Source: Edwardsiella ictaluri ATCC 33202 (GTDB taxonomy: Bacteria; Pseudomonadota; Gammaproteobacteria; Enterobacterales; Enterobacteriaceae). From it: a stretch of 42,455 nt of DNA. A model generated the notes under the pieces. That model was not told the origin of the DNA and did not search any database. It saw only the letters and a program-made list of their open reading frames with translations. Below are positions 1 to 7,373 of this stretch, piece after piece (within the stretch, counting starts at the first letter, position 1; each line of letters begins with the position of its first letter). Where the stretch lies: contig NZ_AFJI01000105.1 in assembly GCF_000264785.1 (NCBI RefSeq), positions 1 through 42,455 of the forward strand. The letters run 5' to 3'. The position numbers were made by a program, and so were the translations under genes.

Positions 1-121
1 TCGACTGTCAGTATAATTACGCCATGCAATCAACTATTCAGAATAGCATATAATGAGCAACACTATGATTCTAAATGGAAATAATCATACCCACCTGCAG
101 TCTGTACTGTCATTACGGGCG

Positions 122-367
122 TCATGGCAGTGAGTCACAGACCGCAGCAGGAAGTGCAACTTCGCCAGTACCAGTTTTTGTTGATGGTGAGCGTTTAGGG
201 CGACGGCTATGGCTTTCCAAACCAGCAATGCCCTGAGCCAGATATCTGCGCCACCATTTACGCAATGTGGGCCGAGAAATGCCACAGCGACGGCATACGA
301 ATCCCGCATCACCAGACGTTTCATAGAGTTTTACCCACTGCAGTCTCTGCTGAATTTCTCTGTTCAT
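122..367 (-). pseudogene. IS481-type transposase, N-terminal remnant
   Basis: The reading frame gives 81 residues that look like the N-terminal helix-turn-helix part of IS481-family transposases: a VKLYETSGD stretch, then CGISRPTLRKWWRRY and a basic GLESHSRRPKRSP segment. Intact members are over 300 residues with a DDE catalytic core, and none of that core is present. After about residue 65 the family-like sequence stops and the frame ends; an overlapping frame stays open down to position 85 but is not recognisable either. The remnant is therefore cut short and probably inactive. It sits at the left of an AT-rich accessory region that ends at an integrase beside icd, which fits decay within a mobile element. 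The family is assigned from motif recall. Confidence 0.6.
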
Positions 368-590
368 AGTGAGGTATTATAGTGAAACGATGTCTATGAA
401 TCACACACATGAGACAATGGTTAAAGCTCTACAAATAGAAATTAATAAGTTACAAAAAATCGGCGTTGAGGCCGTTCTCAACGCCGAGATGCCCCACCAT
501 TTGAGCTACGATAAAAATTAGTCTGACACATAAATCATTTTTATCGAACCAAACAATTCAATATTGATTTGTTTGTGCTATAAACATATA
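368..590. other. AT-rich gap with no gene
   Basis: This stretch holds the upstream side of the transposase remnant and the terminator hairpin at 453-486. I see no coding sequence in it. Confidence 0.5.
453..486 (-). terminator. Intrinsic terminator of the two-module gene
   Basis: On the minus strand a perfect 10-bp stem (CGGCGTTGAG at 461-470 with CTCAACGCCG at 477-486, 6-base loop) is followed by ATTTTTTGT. It lies about 105 bases past the stop of the unknown gene at 591-1457 and is correctly placed to end its transcript. Confidence 0.75.
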
Positions 591-1457
591 TCATGCAGCA
601 ACACTCTCAGTGCAATATAAACCACTTATAGAATAAATCCCATATTCTTCTGAGATGCTGCGCGTTGGAGATGGAAACCCAACCTCATTACCACCTTTAT
701 TAAAATCAAAAACGCCTAATACGTTTCCATGTTGGTTTTTTGCATTTACTACCCTTGCATAAATGTTTCCATCTTCTGCTGTTATTTCTATTTTCACTGC
801 CTTTGTTTTTTCTTTGTCAAAAAACTCTGCCCAAAAAGATAATATTTCTAATTGCTTTCCTTTTACCGGCCTCTCAAAACCCCATAAATGGGTTACTAGA
901 TCAGGTTTACCTGTTAAGAAACCACCTATATTGATTCTTAATTTAGTTGGGTCTAGATTAAGAACACTAACAGTTCCATTGTTTTCATATAAGCTTCTTT
1001 TTCCAGTGCTAATAACACTATTTGTTCTAATTAGAAACATATTTCTACCTGATACAGCGGATATAAATGATATACCATATCCGTTATCAGTCTCTGAATA
1101 TGCGACATTAGATTTTGTGCCAAAATTATTAAAGTCATATGTTTGTAACTCATCTATTGAAGCTTTAGCATGCTTCGCATCAATTACTTTGACCAGTAAA
1201 CCATCATTGCTTTCTGTTAATAAAACCTGCACAGCTTTAATTGTGTCACCCTGATATATTTTTGCCCAAAACAAAATGCTAGACTCACTCCTTTTAACAT
1301 CCCAAATAATAGATGGGGTTCTTTCCTCTTCTTTATTAACCGAAGCACCACCTAAAAAAATAGTCATCCTAGTAGGATCTATACTATTTACAGTCACATC
1401 CCTATTAAAATTTTTACCTTGACTGGGAATGAAGTGATCTATTGCATATCTTTTCAT
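591..1457 (-). CDS. Unknown protein with two tandem homologous modules
   Basis: I do not recognise this 288-residue protein. It consists of two related modules. Module 1 has DPT at residues 27-29, GG at 36-37, FWA at 63-65, KAV at 74-76, AK at 94-95 and DFN at 108-110. Module 2 repeats these in order: DPT 169-171, GG 178-179, FWA 208-210, KAV 219-221, AK 239-240 and DFN 250-252. Each module ends in a YGI..IS stretch (127-133 and around 273-278). The spacing from DPT to DFN is 81 residues in both. There is no signal peptide, membrane segment or obvious catalytic motif, so a mainly beta-strand binding or structural protein is possible. The start is supported by AAGGA upstream of ATG, a promoter at 1505-1533 and a terminator at 453-486. 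It is a single-gene unit, clearly AT-rich against the core genome, which points to transfer. Confidence 0.8.
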   Translation of the reverse strand: MKRYAIDHFIPSQGKNFNRDVTVNSIDPTRMTIFLGGASVNKEEERTPSIIWDVKRSESSILFWAKIYQGDTIKAVQVLLTESNDGLLVKVIDAKHAKASIDELQTYDFNNFGTKSNVAYSETDNGYGISFISAVSGRNMFLIRTNSVISTGKRSLYENNGTVSVLNLDPTKLRINIGGFLTGKPDLVTHLWGFERPVKGKQLEILSFWAEFFDKEKTKAVKIEITAEDGNIYARVVNAKNQHGNVLGVFDFNKGGNEVGFPSPTRSISEEYGIYSISGLYCTESVAA

Positions 1458-1797
1458 AAGTATCCTTGTTTTAGTTAGTTGCTAATGGTAGTAAATACTC
1501 TGGCTTTATAATGGATAGAAATTGATATAACAAGTTACCTATAGAGTACTAAACGGACTATCAACGAATACTTAGAAGCCATCAAAAAAAATAATTTCCA
1601 TTAATAAATGATGTTATTTTCATCCCAGAAAACAAAACAAGTCACCTAATCTGAGATAAATAGTAAACGCATTGATAATCACGCTGCAGCGCTGCTTTCA
1701 GCGGGTTCAAGGTACATCGCAGGAGAGAAGAAAGAAAGAAAGAATGCATAGCTGGATATGTAGCACACAAGTGCAATGTTAATGATAGGAGAATAAC
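1458..1797. other. Intergenic region between two unknown genes
   Basis: This AT-rich gap carries the minus-strand promoter at 1505-1533. Towards its right end there is a purine-rich run (GAAAGAAAGAAAGAA near 1731-1745) and an AGGAG Shine-Dalgarno at about 1787-1791 for the next gene. No gene or further clear signal was seen. Confidence 0.5.
1505..1533 (-). promoter_or_regulatory. Sigma-70 promoter of the two-module gene
   Basis: Reading the minus strand, TTGTTA (1533-1528) and TATAAA (1510-1505) are separated by exactly 17 bases. Transcription would begin near 1498, about 40 bases before the start codon at 1457. Confidence 0.65.
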
Positions 1798-2151
1798 GTG
1801 AAACAGAACTCAGCCGAAGTAAAAGGAATGAGTAGGATGGCGCAGCGCCTCCTGGATAAAATTGACCGACTGGAGCATGCCGTTAAGCATAGAGTCGAAT
1901 TAAACAGGAATCCAATACCAGGTACCTCGTCTGAAAAAATGCTCTCTCTGGCGCAATGCGAATGGATATTGAAGGATTGCGCCATGTTTCGTCGCTGGAT
2001 TAGCAATGCTGACATCGTCGAATCGCAGCCATGGGTAAACGCCTCACGATCGGAGGTAAGTATCGACAATATAGGAGTCCCCTTGCCTCCAGGATGGGAC
2101 TTGATAAAAATCCCGGTCATATGTCCTATTTGTGGCTTTACCTCAGAATAA
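1798..2151 (+). CDS. Hypothetical accessory protein, 117 aa
   Basis: I do not recognise this protein. It starts with GTG, chosen because AGGAG stands a few bases upstream; an internal ATG lies 10 codons later. The N-terminal half is charged and probably helical (residues about 10-45), and the C-terminus ends in CPICGF, one half of a possible zinc knuckle with no second CxxC pair. There is no signal peptide or membrane segment. It faces the two-helix membrane gene at 2181-2651, and both stop codons lie inside one shared hairpin. Its place inside an integrase-bearing element suggests a phage or island accessory gene; function unknown. Confidence 0.65.
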   Translation: MKQNSAEVKGMSRMAQRLLDKIDRLEHAVKHRVELNRNPIPGTSSEKMLSLAQCEWILKDCAMFRRWISNADIVESQPWVNASRSEVSIDNIGVPLPPGWDLIKIPVICPICGFTSE

Positions 2152-2186
2152 TTTATTAACACCAATAATGAATTGGTAAATTATTC
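2146..2186. terminator. Shared hairpin between convergent genes
   Basis: GAATAATTTA (2146-2155) pairs perfectly with TAAATTATTC (2177-2186), and ACCAAT (2161-2166) can pair with ATTGGT just before it. The stop codons of both flanking genes (2149-2151 plus, 2183-2181 minus) fall inside the stem. It probably acts as a bidirectional terminator. Confidence 0.55.
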
Positions 2187-2651
2187 ATCTTTTGGAAGGT
2201 CACCTGAAAACCAGGCCGCGACCTTCTCTGACATATTCAGCTTAATAGCCGCAGACTCTGATGAACGGCCAAGAGAGATAAGCACCCTTTTATAAGCAGG
2301 GTCTCGTAACATCCCAAGCGTTGGGTTATCGCCCTCTTCCGCTTTAACGTAAGCAGCATGGAGATCAGCGTCTGAGACGCTATCCGACATCGTTATCAGC
2401 GCCTTCATTTGTTTCGCTTGAATCTCATGTAGCATAGCCGTTTTACCCGGTTGCCATACAAAACTGGCGATAGATATTGCGGCAATAACGGCACCAAAAA
2501 GAGGAGCGCTACCATAGGTGGCAAATATTGCTGACCCGAGCGTAATTTGAATAAACGTCAGTATGCGATCCAATCTGGCGTATAAGATCGCATGCATTGT
2601 TTCTATATAAAATGAATATCGAATACTAAAAAGCAATTCATCCCGGGTCAT
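2181..2651 (-). CDS. Two-helix membrane protein, SLATT-like
   Basis: This 156-residue protein starts with an amphipathic, Arg/Tyr-rich N-terminus (about 1-27). Two hydrophobic segments follow (about 30-47 and 51-66) with a very short connection, then a soluble helical tail. The layout resembles the SLATT class of two-transmembrane proteins, which are proposed membrane-damaging effectors in antiphage systems, and also uncharacterised membrane proteins of lambdoid prophages. No nucleotide cyclase, SLOG protein or reverse transcriptase gene lies beside it in this window, so an effector role is inference. It is the second gene of a pair: its ATG begins 9 bases after the stop codon of a 30-residue peptide gene, with AGGTG as ribosome site, so translation is probably coupled. 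Superinfection exclusion is another possibility. Confidence 0.7.
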   Translation of the reverse strand: MTRDELLFSIRYSFYIETMHAILYARLDRILTFIQITLGSAIFATYGSAPLFGAVIAAISIASFVWQPGKTAMLHEIQAKQMKALITMSDSVSDADLHAAYVKAEEGDNPTLGMLRDPAYKRVLISLGRSSESAAIKLNMSEKVAAWFSGDLPKDE

Positions 2652-2660
2652 TTGGCACCT

Positions 2661-2753
2661 CTATTTTTTCGGCTTTGGCGCAGGCGTCGGCCTGTACGTT
2701 ACTTGCCCATCAGGTCTTGGACGTTCTGTACCACCAAATTGATTAATACGCAT
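2661..2753 (-). CDS. Proline-rich 30-residue peptide paired with the membrane protein
   Basis: This short frame reads MRINQFGGTERPRPDGQV, then a tail rich in Pro, Thr and Lys that ends in two lysines. It is basic, lacks hydrophobic segments and should be disordered. A strong Shine-Dalgarno (GGAGGG) lies about 6 bases upstream of ATG, and the stop codon is 9 bases before the membrane protein start, so the two form a compact operon. The good ribosome site and tight coupling argue for a real gene rather than a chance frame. A role as partner, regulator or antidote of the membrane protein is possible but unproven. On the same strand, 22 bases farther upstream, a five-codon frame (MEVLH) sits inside a perfect hairpin at 2778-2792 and may be a leader. 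Confidence 0.65.
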   Translation of the reverse strand: MRINQFGGTERPRPDGQVTYRPTPAPKPKK

Positions 2754-2777
2754 TTTACCCTCCATTGGGTGGAGTTA

Positions 2778-2792
2778 ATGGAGAACCTCCAT
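2778..2792. promoter_or_regulatory. Small perfect hairpin in the leader of the peptide/membrane cassette
   Basis: ATGGAG (2778-2783) and CTCCAT (2787-2792) form a 6-bp stem with a 3-base loop. On the minus strand this is ATGGAGGTTCTCCAT directly followed by TAA, a five-codon frame just upstream of the peptide gene. It could tune translation, but this is only a structural observation. Confidence 0.3.
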
Positions 2793-2897
2793 ATGGTGAT
2801 GGAGTTCGTGCGCCGGACACGGGTAAGAATCCGGCTTAAATAAAATACTACCCCCGCTTATACGCAGCGAGCAATGAAGAAATAAAGGGAGTGTGAG

Positions 2898-3149
2898 ATG
2901 AAGGTATTAAGAATTAAAGGGGAGAGCGCCGGGGATGTACTGCAGGAGGATCTGAAGCGGGCGAAAGCCCAGGGGAAAAAGAAAGTCACCCGCAGCATCA
3001 CTGGCGGCCAGTTTAGCGCGACACGCGCCCGCCGGCTGGTTGAGCTGCTCAGCGATGCCGAAATAGACGAGGATGGACGGACGCTGGTCCTACGGGAAGG
3101 TATCGGAGAGGAAGTAATGCGGATTATCAACGAATACAGCGGAGCATGA
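2898..3149 (+). CDS. Small phage-type protein upstream of the excisionase
   Basis: I do not recognise this 83-residue protein. It is basic in its first half (RAKAQGKKKVTR) and ends in a predicted helix; there is no membrane segment. The start is supported by GGGAG about 7 bases upstream of ATG. Its last codons overlap the start of the excisionase gene (ATGA), so the two are probably translated together. The position directly in front of xis and int suggests a role in phage control or excision, without direct evidence. Confidence 0.7.
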   Translation: MKVLRIKGESAGDVLQEDLKRAKAQGKKKVTRSITGGQFSATRARRLVELLSDAEIDEDGRTLVLREGIGEEVMRIINEYSGA

Positions 3150-3439
3150 ACATGGCCAGAATGGTGAGTTTAAAGGAATGGGCTGAAGATGAATTTGGCA
3201 GTTTAGCTCCAAGCCTTCACACATTAACGAAATATGCCAAAGGTCACATGATGGCGCCACCGGCCAGAAAAGTTGGCAGAAAGTGGATGATTGATCGTGA
3301 CGCCCGATTTATCGGCATTTTAGCTGAACCCAAAATCGCACCGACAGCAAACCCCGCGTTGAAGAGGATTATTGCAGATGGCTGCCAGACCACGAACCCA
3401 CAAAATAACCATCCCCAATCTGTACTCAAAGTTAGATAA
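3146..3439 (+). CDS. xis: Excisionase-like DNA-binding protein
   Basis: The 97-residue product starts MVSLKEWAEDEFG (after a short lead) and continues through a KYAKGHMMAPPARKVGRKW segment. This matches the winged-helix layout of small lambdoid excisionases, where a Trp-containing N-terminal helix and a PPxxKVGRxW wing are typical. Such proteins bend att DNA and direct the integrase toward excision. The start overlaps the preceding gene by 4 bases and the 3' end overlaps the integrase start by about 60 bases, as is usual for xis-int pairs. The tail after about residue 60 is less conserved. The call is made from motif and context. Confidence 0.75.
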   Translation: MNMARMVSLKEWAEDEFGSLAPSLHTLTKYAKGHMMAPPARKVGRKWMIDRDARFIGILAEPKIAPTANPALKRIIADGCQTTNPQNNHPQSVLKVR

Positions 3440-4511
3440 GCGTACCGGACGCGTATATTGGCAATACAAGCACCCCGTAACGGGTAATTTTCACAGCCTG
3501 GGTACCAATACAGAGGAAGCCAAACAGGTCGCCAGTGAGGCAAACGACATTATCGCAGAGCAGCGTACCCGGCAGATCCTCAGCGTTAACGAAAAAATCG
3601 CCCGTATGCGTGAGTCCAGAGAGTTTATCACCGTCACAACATGGCTAGATCGTTACCTTGAAATCCAGCAAGAACGGCTTGAATCAGGCGAAATAAAAAT
3701 CAACTCCGTTAAGCAAAAGAAGAAGCCTGTCGAATTATTGCGCCAATGTTCTGGGATGCTTTATCTGAAAGATGTTACTGCGTTGGAAGTAGCAGAAATC
3801 ATTGATGCCGTGAAAGCACAGGGACATAGCCGTATGGCTCAGGTCGTCAGGATGGCTATCATTGACGTTTTTAAAGAGGCGCAACACGCGGGGCACGTAC
3901 CGCCAGGCTATAACCCGGCACAGGCAACAAAACAACCCCGGAACAGAGTGATGCGCCAGCGCTTATCGCTTGATGAGTGGAAAACCATTTATTCTGCGGC
4001 TGAACGACATCCCCCCTACCTCCAGTGTGCCATGTTGTTGGCTTTGGTGACTGGCCAGCGGATCGGTGACATTTCTAATATGAAGTTTTCTGATATTTGG
4101 GACGACATGTTGCACGTCACCCAAGAGAAAACAGGGGCACGTCTGGCTATCCCACTGGCTCTTACCTGCGTGGCGCTCAATATTTCACTGAGGGACGTCG
4201 TGACTCAATGTAGAGATGCGGTACTGAGCCAGTATCTGGTGCATTTTCGGCACACCACATCACAAGCAACGCGGGGGGATAGGGTTTCACCTAATGCCAT
4301 CACAACCACCTTTAAAAAAGCCAGGAACCGCAGCGGTATAACCTGGCCGGAGGGAACCGCGCCCACTTTCCATGAACAACGCTCTCTGTCTGAACGACTC
4401 TACCGGGAGCAGGGACTGGAGACACAAAAACTGCTGGGACATAAGTCACAGAAAATGACGGATAAATATAACGATGACCGAGGGAAAGAATGGATGGTTA
4501 TTGCCGTTTAG
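3378..4511 (+). CDS. int: Lambda-type integrase (tyrosine recombinase)
   Basis: This 377-residue protein carries out site-specific integration and excision of the element. It has an N-terminal arm-DNA-binding domain (residues about 1-60), a core-binding domain (about 80-180) and a catalytic domain. The catalytic set is complete: Arg228 in TGQRIGD, a Lys in QEKTGAR, His332 and Arg335 in FHEQRS, His355 in LLGHKS and the nucleophile Tyr364 in KYNDDRG. The C-terminus resembles phage lambda Int. ATG at 3378 is chosen over TTG at 3372. The gene points toward the 3' end of icd, 168 bases away, which is a known target of E. coli phage 21 and element e14. No frameshift is seen, so it may be active. 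Confidence 0.93.
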   Translation: MAARPRTHKITIPNLYSKLDKRTGRVYWQYKHPVTGNFHSLGTNTEEAKQVASEANDIIAEQRTRQILSVNEKIARMRESREFITVTTWLDRYLEIQQERLESGEIKINSVKQKKKPVELLRQCSGMLYLKDVTALEVAEIIDAVKAQGHSRMAQVVRMAIIDVFKEAQHAGHVPPGYNPAQATKQPRNRVMRQRLSLDEWKTIYSAAERHPPYLQCAMLLALVTGQRIGDISNMKFSDIWDDMLHVTQEKTGARLAIPLALTCVALNISLRDVVTQCRDAVLSQYLVHFRHTTSQATRGDRVSPNAITTTFKKARNRSGITWPEGTAPTFHEQRSLSERLYREQGLETQKLLGHKSQKMTDKYNDDRGKEWMVIAV

Positions 4512-4576
4512 CAGCAAGCTCTCTCATTCTCGCTTGCATTGATATGAGCACCCGAAAGTTGATTATTTTTTGTACA

Positions 4577-4611
4577 GTTTTGGGGAAGAGTTTTGGGGAA
4601 GTTTTGGGGAA
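4577..4611. repeat. Three direct repeats TTTTGGGGAA near the att region
   Basis: TTTTGGGGAA occurs three times within 35 bases between the end of int and the end of icd. Short direct repeats in this position are often arm-type integrase sites in lambdoid attachment regions. The crossover core itself was not located, because the other att site is outside the window. Confidence 0.5.
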
Positions 4612-4628
4612 AGATGTGCAGATCAAAA

Positions 4629-4660
4629 AGCCAACATAAAATTAACAATTTATGTTGGCT
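4629..4660. terminator. Terminator between int and icd
   Basis: AGCCAACATAAA (4629-4640) and TTTATGTTGGCT (4649-4660) form a perfect 12-bp stem with an 8-base loop. On the minus strand it is followed by TTTTTGATC, so it ends icd transcription; it may also stop int transcripts. Confidence 0.75.
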
Positions 4661-4678
4661 ATATGTTAACAGAAAAAA

Positions 4679-5932
4679 TCACATATTGTCGATGACCGCG
4701 TCGCCAAACTCAGAGCATTTCAGCAACTTAGCGCCATCCATCAGACGTTCGAAGTCATAGGTCACTGTCTTATTGGCGATCGCCCCTTCCATACCTTTAA
4801 CAATCAGGTCCGCCGCTTCCGTCCAGCCCATGTGACGCAGCATCATTTCGGCAGACAAGATAATCGAACCGGGGTTCACCTTATCCTGGCCGGCGTACTT
4901 CGGCGCAGTGCCGTGGGTCGCCTCAAACAGCGCACACGCGTCGCCAATGTTGGCGCCCGGTGCGATACCGATGCCGCCGACCTGTGCCGCCAACGCATCG
5001 GAGATATAGTCGCCGTTCAGGTTCATACAGGCGATCACGTCATACTCCGCCGGACGCAGCAGGATCTGCTGCAGGAAGGCATCGGCGATCACATCCTTGA
5101 TCACGATGGTTTTTCCGCTGCGCGGATTCTTCACCGCCAGCCACGGGCCGCCGTCAATAGGCTCGCCGCCAAACTCCTCGCGCGCCAGCTGGTATCCCCA
5201 GTCCTTAAAGGCCCCCTCGGTAAACTTCATGATATTGCCCTTGTGCACCAGAGTCACCGAGTCGCGATCGTTAGCGATAGCGTACTCGATCGCCGCACGC
5301 ACCAAGCGTTGGGTTCCCTGCTCGGAGCACGGCTTCACCCCGATGCCGCAGTGCTCAGGGAAGCGGATCTTGTTGACGCCCATCTCTTCGCGCAGGAAAT
5401 CGATGACTTTTTTGGCCTCGGGGCTGTCGGCTTTCCACTCGATGCCGGCGTAAATATCCTCGGCGTTTTCGCGGAAGATCACCATGTCCGTCAGCTCCGG
5501 CTGTTTGACCGGGCTGGGCGTCCCTTGGTAATAGCGCACCGGACGCAGGCAGATATACAGATCCAGCCGCTGGCGCAGCGCCACGTTGAGAGAGCGGATC
5601 CCGCCGCCGACGGGCGTCGTCAGGGGGCCCTTAATCGCTACGCGGTATTCACGGATCAGATCCAGCGTCTCATCGGGCAGCCAGACATCAGGACCATAGA
5701 CCTGGGTCGCCTTCTCTCCGGTGTAGATCTCCATCCAGGCGATCCGACGCTCACCGCGGTACGCCTTAGCGACGGCGGCATCCACCACCTTGATCATCGC
5801 CGGTGTCACATCCACCCCGATACCATCGCCCTCGATAAAGGGAATAATCGGCGTCGCCGGGACGCTCAGCTTTCCCTGTGCATCAGCGCTCATCTTCTGC
5901 CCGTTGACCGGAATAACGACTTTACTTTCCAT
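4679..5932 (-). CDS. icd: Isocitrate dehydrogenase (NADP)
   Basis: The enzyme oxidises and decarboxylates isocitrate to 2-oxoglutarate in the TCA cycle, forming NADPH. The 417-residue product is collinear with E. coli Icd (416 residues). Visible features are IEGDGIG, the IRSLN loop whose serine is the target of the AceK kinase/phosphatase, and [20 protein letters not shown] near the cofactor site. The ATG at 5932 is chosen because it has GGAGGG upstream and matches the E. coli start; an upstream in-frame ATG would add 14 unlikely residues. The 3' end, which faces the integrase, encodes an intact C-terminus, so insertion of the element has kept or rebuilt the gene. Confidence 0.98.
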   Translation of the reverse strand: MESKVVIPVNGQKMSADAQGKLSVPATPIIPFIEGDGIGVDVTPAMIKVVDAAVAKAYRGERRIAWMEIYTGEKATQVYGPDVWLPDETLDLIREYRVAIKGPLTTPVGGGIRSLNVALRQRLDLYICLRPVRYYQGTPSPVKQPELTDMVIFRENAEDIYAGIEWKADSPEAKKVIDFLREEMGVNKIRFPEHCGIGVKPCSEQGTQRLVRAAIEYAIANDRDSVTLVHKGNIMKFTEGAFKDWGYQLAREEFGGEPIDGGPWLAVKNPRSGKTIVIKDVIADAFLQQILLRPAEYDVIACMNLNGDYISDALAAQVGGIGIAPGANIGDACALFEATHGTAPKYAGQDKVNPGSIILSAEMMLRHMGWTEAADLIVKGMEGAIANKTVTYDFERLMDGAKLLKCSEFGDAVIDNM

Positions 5933-6163
5933 TAACCTATCCCTCCGCGTAGCTCTCTCGGGCCACGCCTGCAATAACAGACGCCAACCGATTGATTTAA
6001 TAAAAATTACACCTTGATTTACTTTGTTTCATTGTTAAATCGCTGTAAAACCTATGTCAATATTACTGAAATTGAAGACAGACGCCAATCGGAATCTATT
6101 TTTAGGTATAATCCGTGCTCCGCCGCACAATCCTGCGCGGACAGTCTCTTGTTAACATCCTAT
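5933..6163. promoter_or_regulatory. Divergent icd / rluE promoter region
   Basis: On the plus strand a perfect TATAAT (6107-6112) lies about 50 bases before the rluE start, without a good -35 at the usual distance. On the minus strand TTGACA (6061-6056) could serve icd. GTTAA and GTAAA at 6034-6049 are 11 bases apart and resemble an ArcA site, which would fit ArcA control of icd in E. coli; this last point is weak. Confidence 0.4.
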
Positions 6164-6805
6164 ATGGCCACAGAAATGTCAAAAACAGCCCCCATTTCCC
6201 GCGCTCGGCGCCCGGCGTCATCCTCCCGCCGTCCCAGTATAGCCAAACGCCCCGCGGCGCCGCGTCAGGTGGTGATTTTGAATAAGCCCTTCGACGTCCT
6301 GCCGCAGTTTACCGATGAGCAGGGGCGCGCCACCCTGAAAGACTATATCCCGCTGCAGGGGGTTTACGCCGCGGGGCGGCTGGATCGCGACAGCGAGGGG
6401 CTGCTGGTGCTGACCAACGATGGTCGACTGCAGGCGCAGCTGACCCAACCCGGCAAGCGCACCGGCAAAGTCTACTATGTGCAGGTCGAGGGTGAACCTA
6501 GCGAGGCGGATCTGCAGCGCTTTTGCCAGGGGCTGACGCTGAAGGATGGCCCAACCCTGCCCGCCCTGGCCGAGCGCGTCGCGCAGCCGGATTGGCTATG
6601 GCCGCGCAACCCACCGATCCGTGAGCGTAAAAACATCCCGACCAGCTGGCTTAAAATCACTCTGTATGAAGGGCGCAACCGCCAGGTCCGCCGCATGACG
6701 GCCCATATCGGTTACCCTACACTGCGCCTGATCCGCTATAGTATGGACTCTCTAACCCTGCAGGATCTGGCACCGGGAGAATGGCGCCGGATCGACTGGC
6801 CCTGA
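6164..6805 (+). CDS. rluE: 23S rRNA pseudouridine synthase E
   Basis: RluE converts one uridine (U2457 in E. coli numbering) of 23S rRNA to pseudouridine. The product carries the family signature [17 protein letters not shown] with the catalytic Asp, and a conserved [21 protein letters not shown] segment near the end; the last two thirds match E. coli RluE closely. The N-terminal 40 residues are basic and low in complexity, as in E. coli. The start is uncertain: ATG at 6164 or 6176 both lie just downstream of a perfect -10 box at 6107, and neither has a strong Shine-Dalgarno. It is divergent from icd, as in E. coli. Confidence 0.93.
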   Translation: MATEMSKTAPISRARRPASSSRRPSIAKRPAAPRQVVILNKPFDVLPQFTDEQGRATLKDYIPLQGVYAAGRLDRDSEGLLVLTNDGRLQAQLTQPGKRTGKVYYVQVEGEPSEADLQRFCQGLTLKDGPTLPALAERVAQPDWLWPRNPPIRERKNIPTSWLKITLYEGRNRQVRRMTAHIGYPTLRLIRYSMDSLTLQDLAPGEWRRIDWP

Positions 6806-6842
6806 GCTCCTCTTGCCTCAGCGCCGCAACGGAGACGTCACC

Positions 6843-7289
6843 GTGCTCAAACCCCATGTGACCGTAGCCTGCGTAGTTCAGGCTGAAGGACATTTTTTAA
6901 TCGTGGAAGAGACCATTAACGGCCAGCCGCGCTGGAATCAGCCCGCCGGCCACCTAGAGGCCGGGGAAACCCTGCTGCAGGCGGCGTCCCGCGAGCTCTG
7001 GGAAGAGAGCGGTATCCGCGCCGATCCGCAGCATCTGCTGCAGATCTTTCAGTGGGTGGCGCCGGACGCCACGCCGTTTCTGCGCTTTACCTTCTCCATC
7101 GACCTGCCGCAGCGGGTTGACGCGGCGCCCCACGACGGTGACATCGACCGCAGCCTATGGCTGGAGGCGGCGCAAATCCTCCGCTCCACGCAGCTGCGCT
7201 CCCCCCTGGTGGCGGAAAGCCTGCGCTGTTACCTGCGGGGAGAGCGCTATCCGCTGACCCTGCTGTGCACCTACCCCACCCAGCCCTGA
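6843..7289 (+). CDS. nudJ: Nudix phosphatase NudJ
   Basis: NudJ hydrolyses nucleoside tri- and diphosphates and, in E. coli, the thiamine precursor HMP-PP. The 148-residue protein has a complete Nudix box, [17 protein letters not shown] followed by WEESGI, with all the metal-binding glutamates. It starts with GTG at 6843, which aligns with the E. coli start ([10 protein letters not shown] follows at once) and has GGAGA upstream. It lies between rluE and mnmA as in E. coli. The C-terminus after YPLTLLC differs from E. coli. Confidence 0.93.
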   Translation: MLKPHVTVACVVQAEGHFLIVEETINGQPRWNQPAGHLEAGETLLQAASRELWEESGIRADPQHLLQIFQWVAPDATPFLRFTFSIDLPQRVDAAPHDGDIDRSLWLEAAQILRSTQLRSPLVAESLRCYLRGERYPLTLLCTYPTQP

Positions 7290-7373
7290 GCCGAGCGGAG
7301 AGGCGGTGCGCGCGTGTGGGCAACGTGATAAAATGCAGCTTCGTTTATGTTCCACTCAGACTGCGAGAGTCTC

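Noticed and set aside
763-1254. 163-codon open frame on the plus strand within the two-module gene
   Set aside because: The minus-strand gene has a ribosome site, promoter, terminator and internal homology; the plus frame has none of these.
2652-2843. 63-codon plus-strand frame opposite the proline-rich peptide
   Set aside because: It has no ribosome site; the minus-strand peptide frame has GGAGGG at the right distance and is coupled to the next gene.
1-3000. Second copy of the icd 3' end marking the other end of the element
   Set aside because: I looked for the last 30 or so bases of icd in the left part and did not find them; the left att site is probably outside the window.
4577-4611. 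Short CRISPR-like array
   Set aside because: The TTTTGGGGAA repeats are too short and too close to be CRISPR; integrase sites are more likely.
4832-5935. 367-codon open frame opposite icd
   Set aside because: Antisense to a fully conserved icd; the translation is Arg/His/Ala-rich and family-free.
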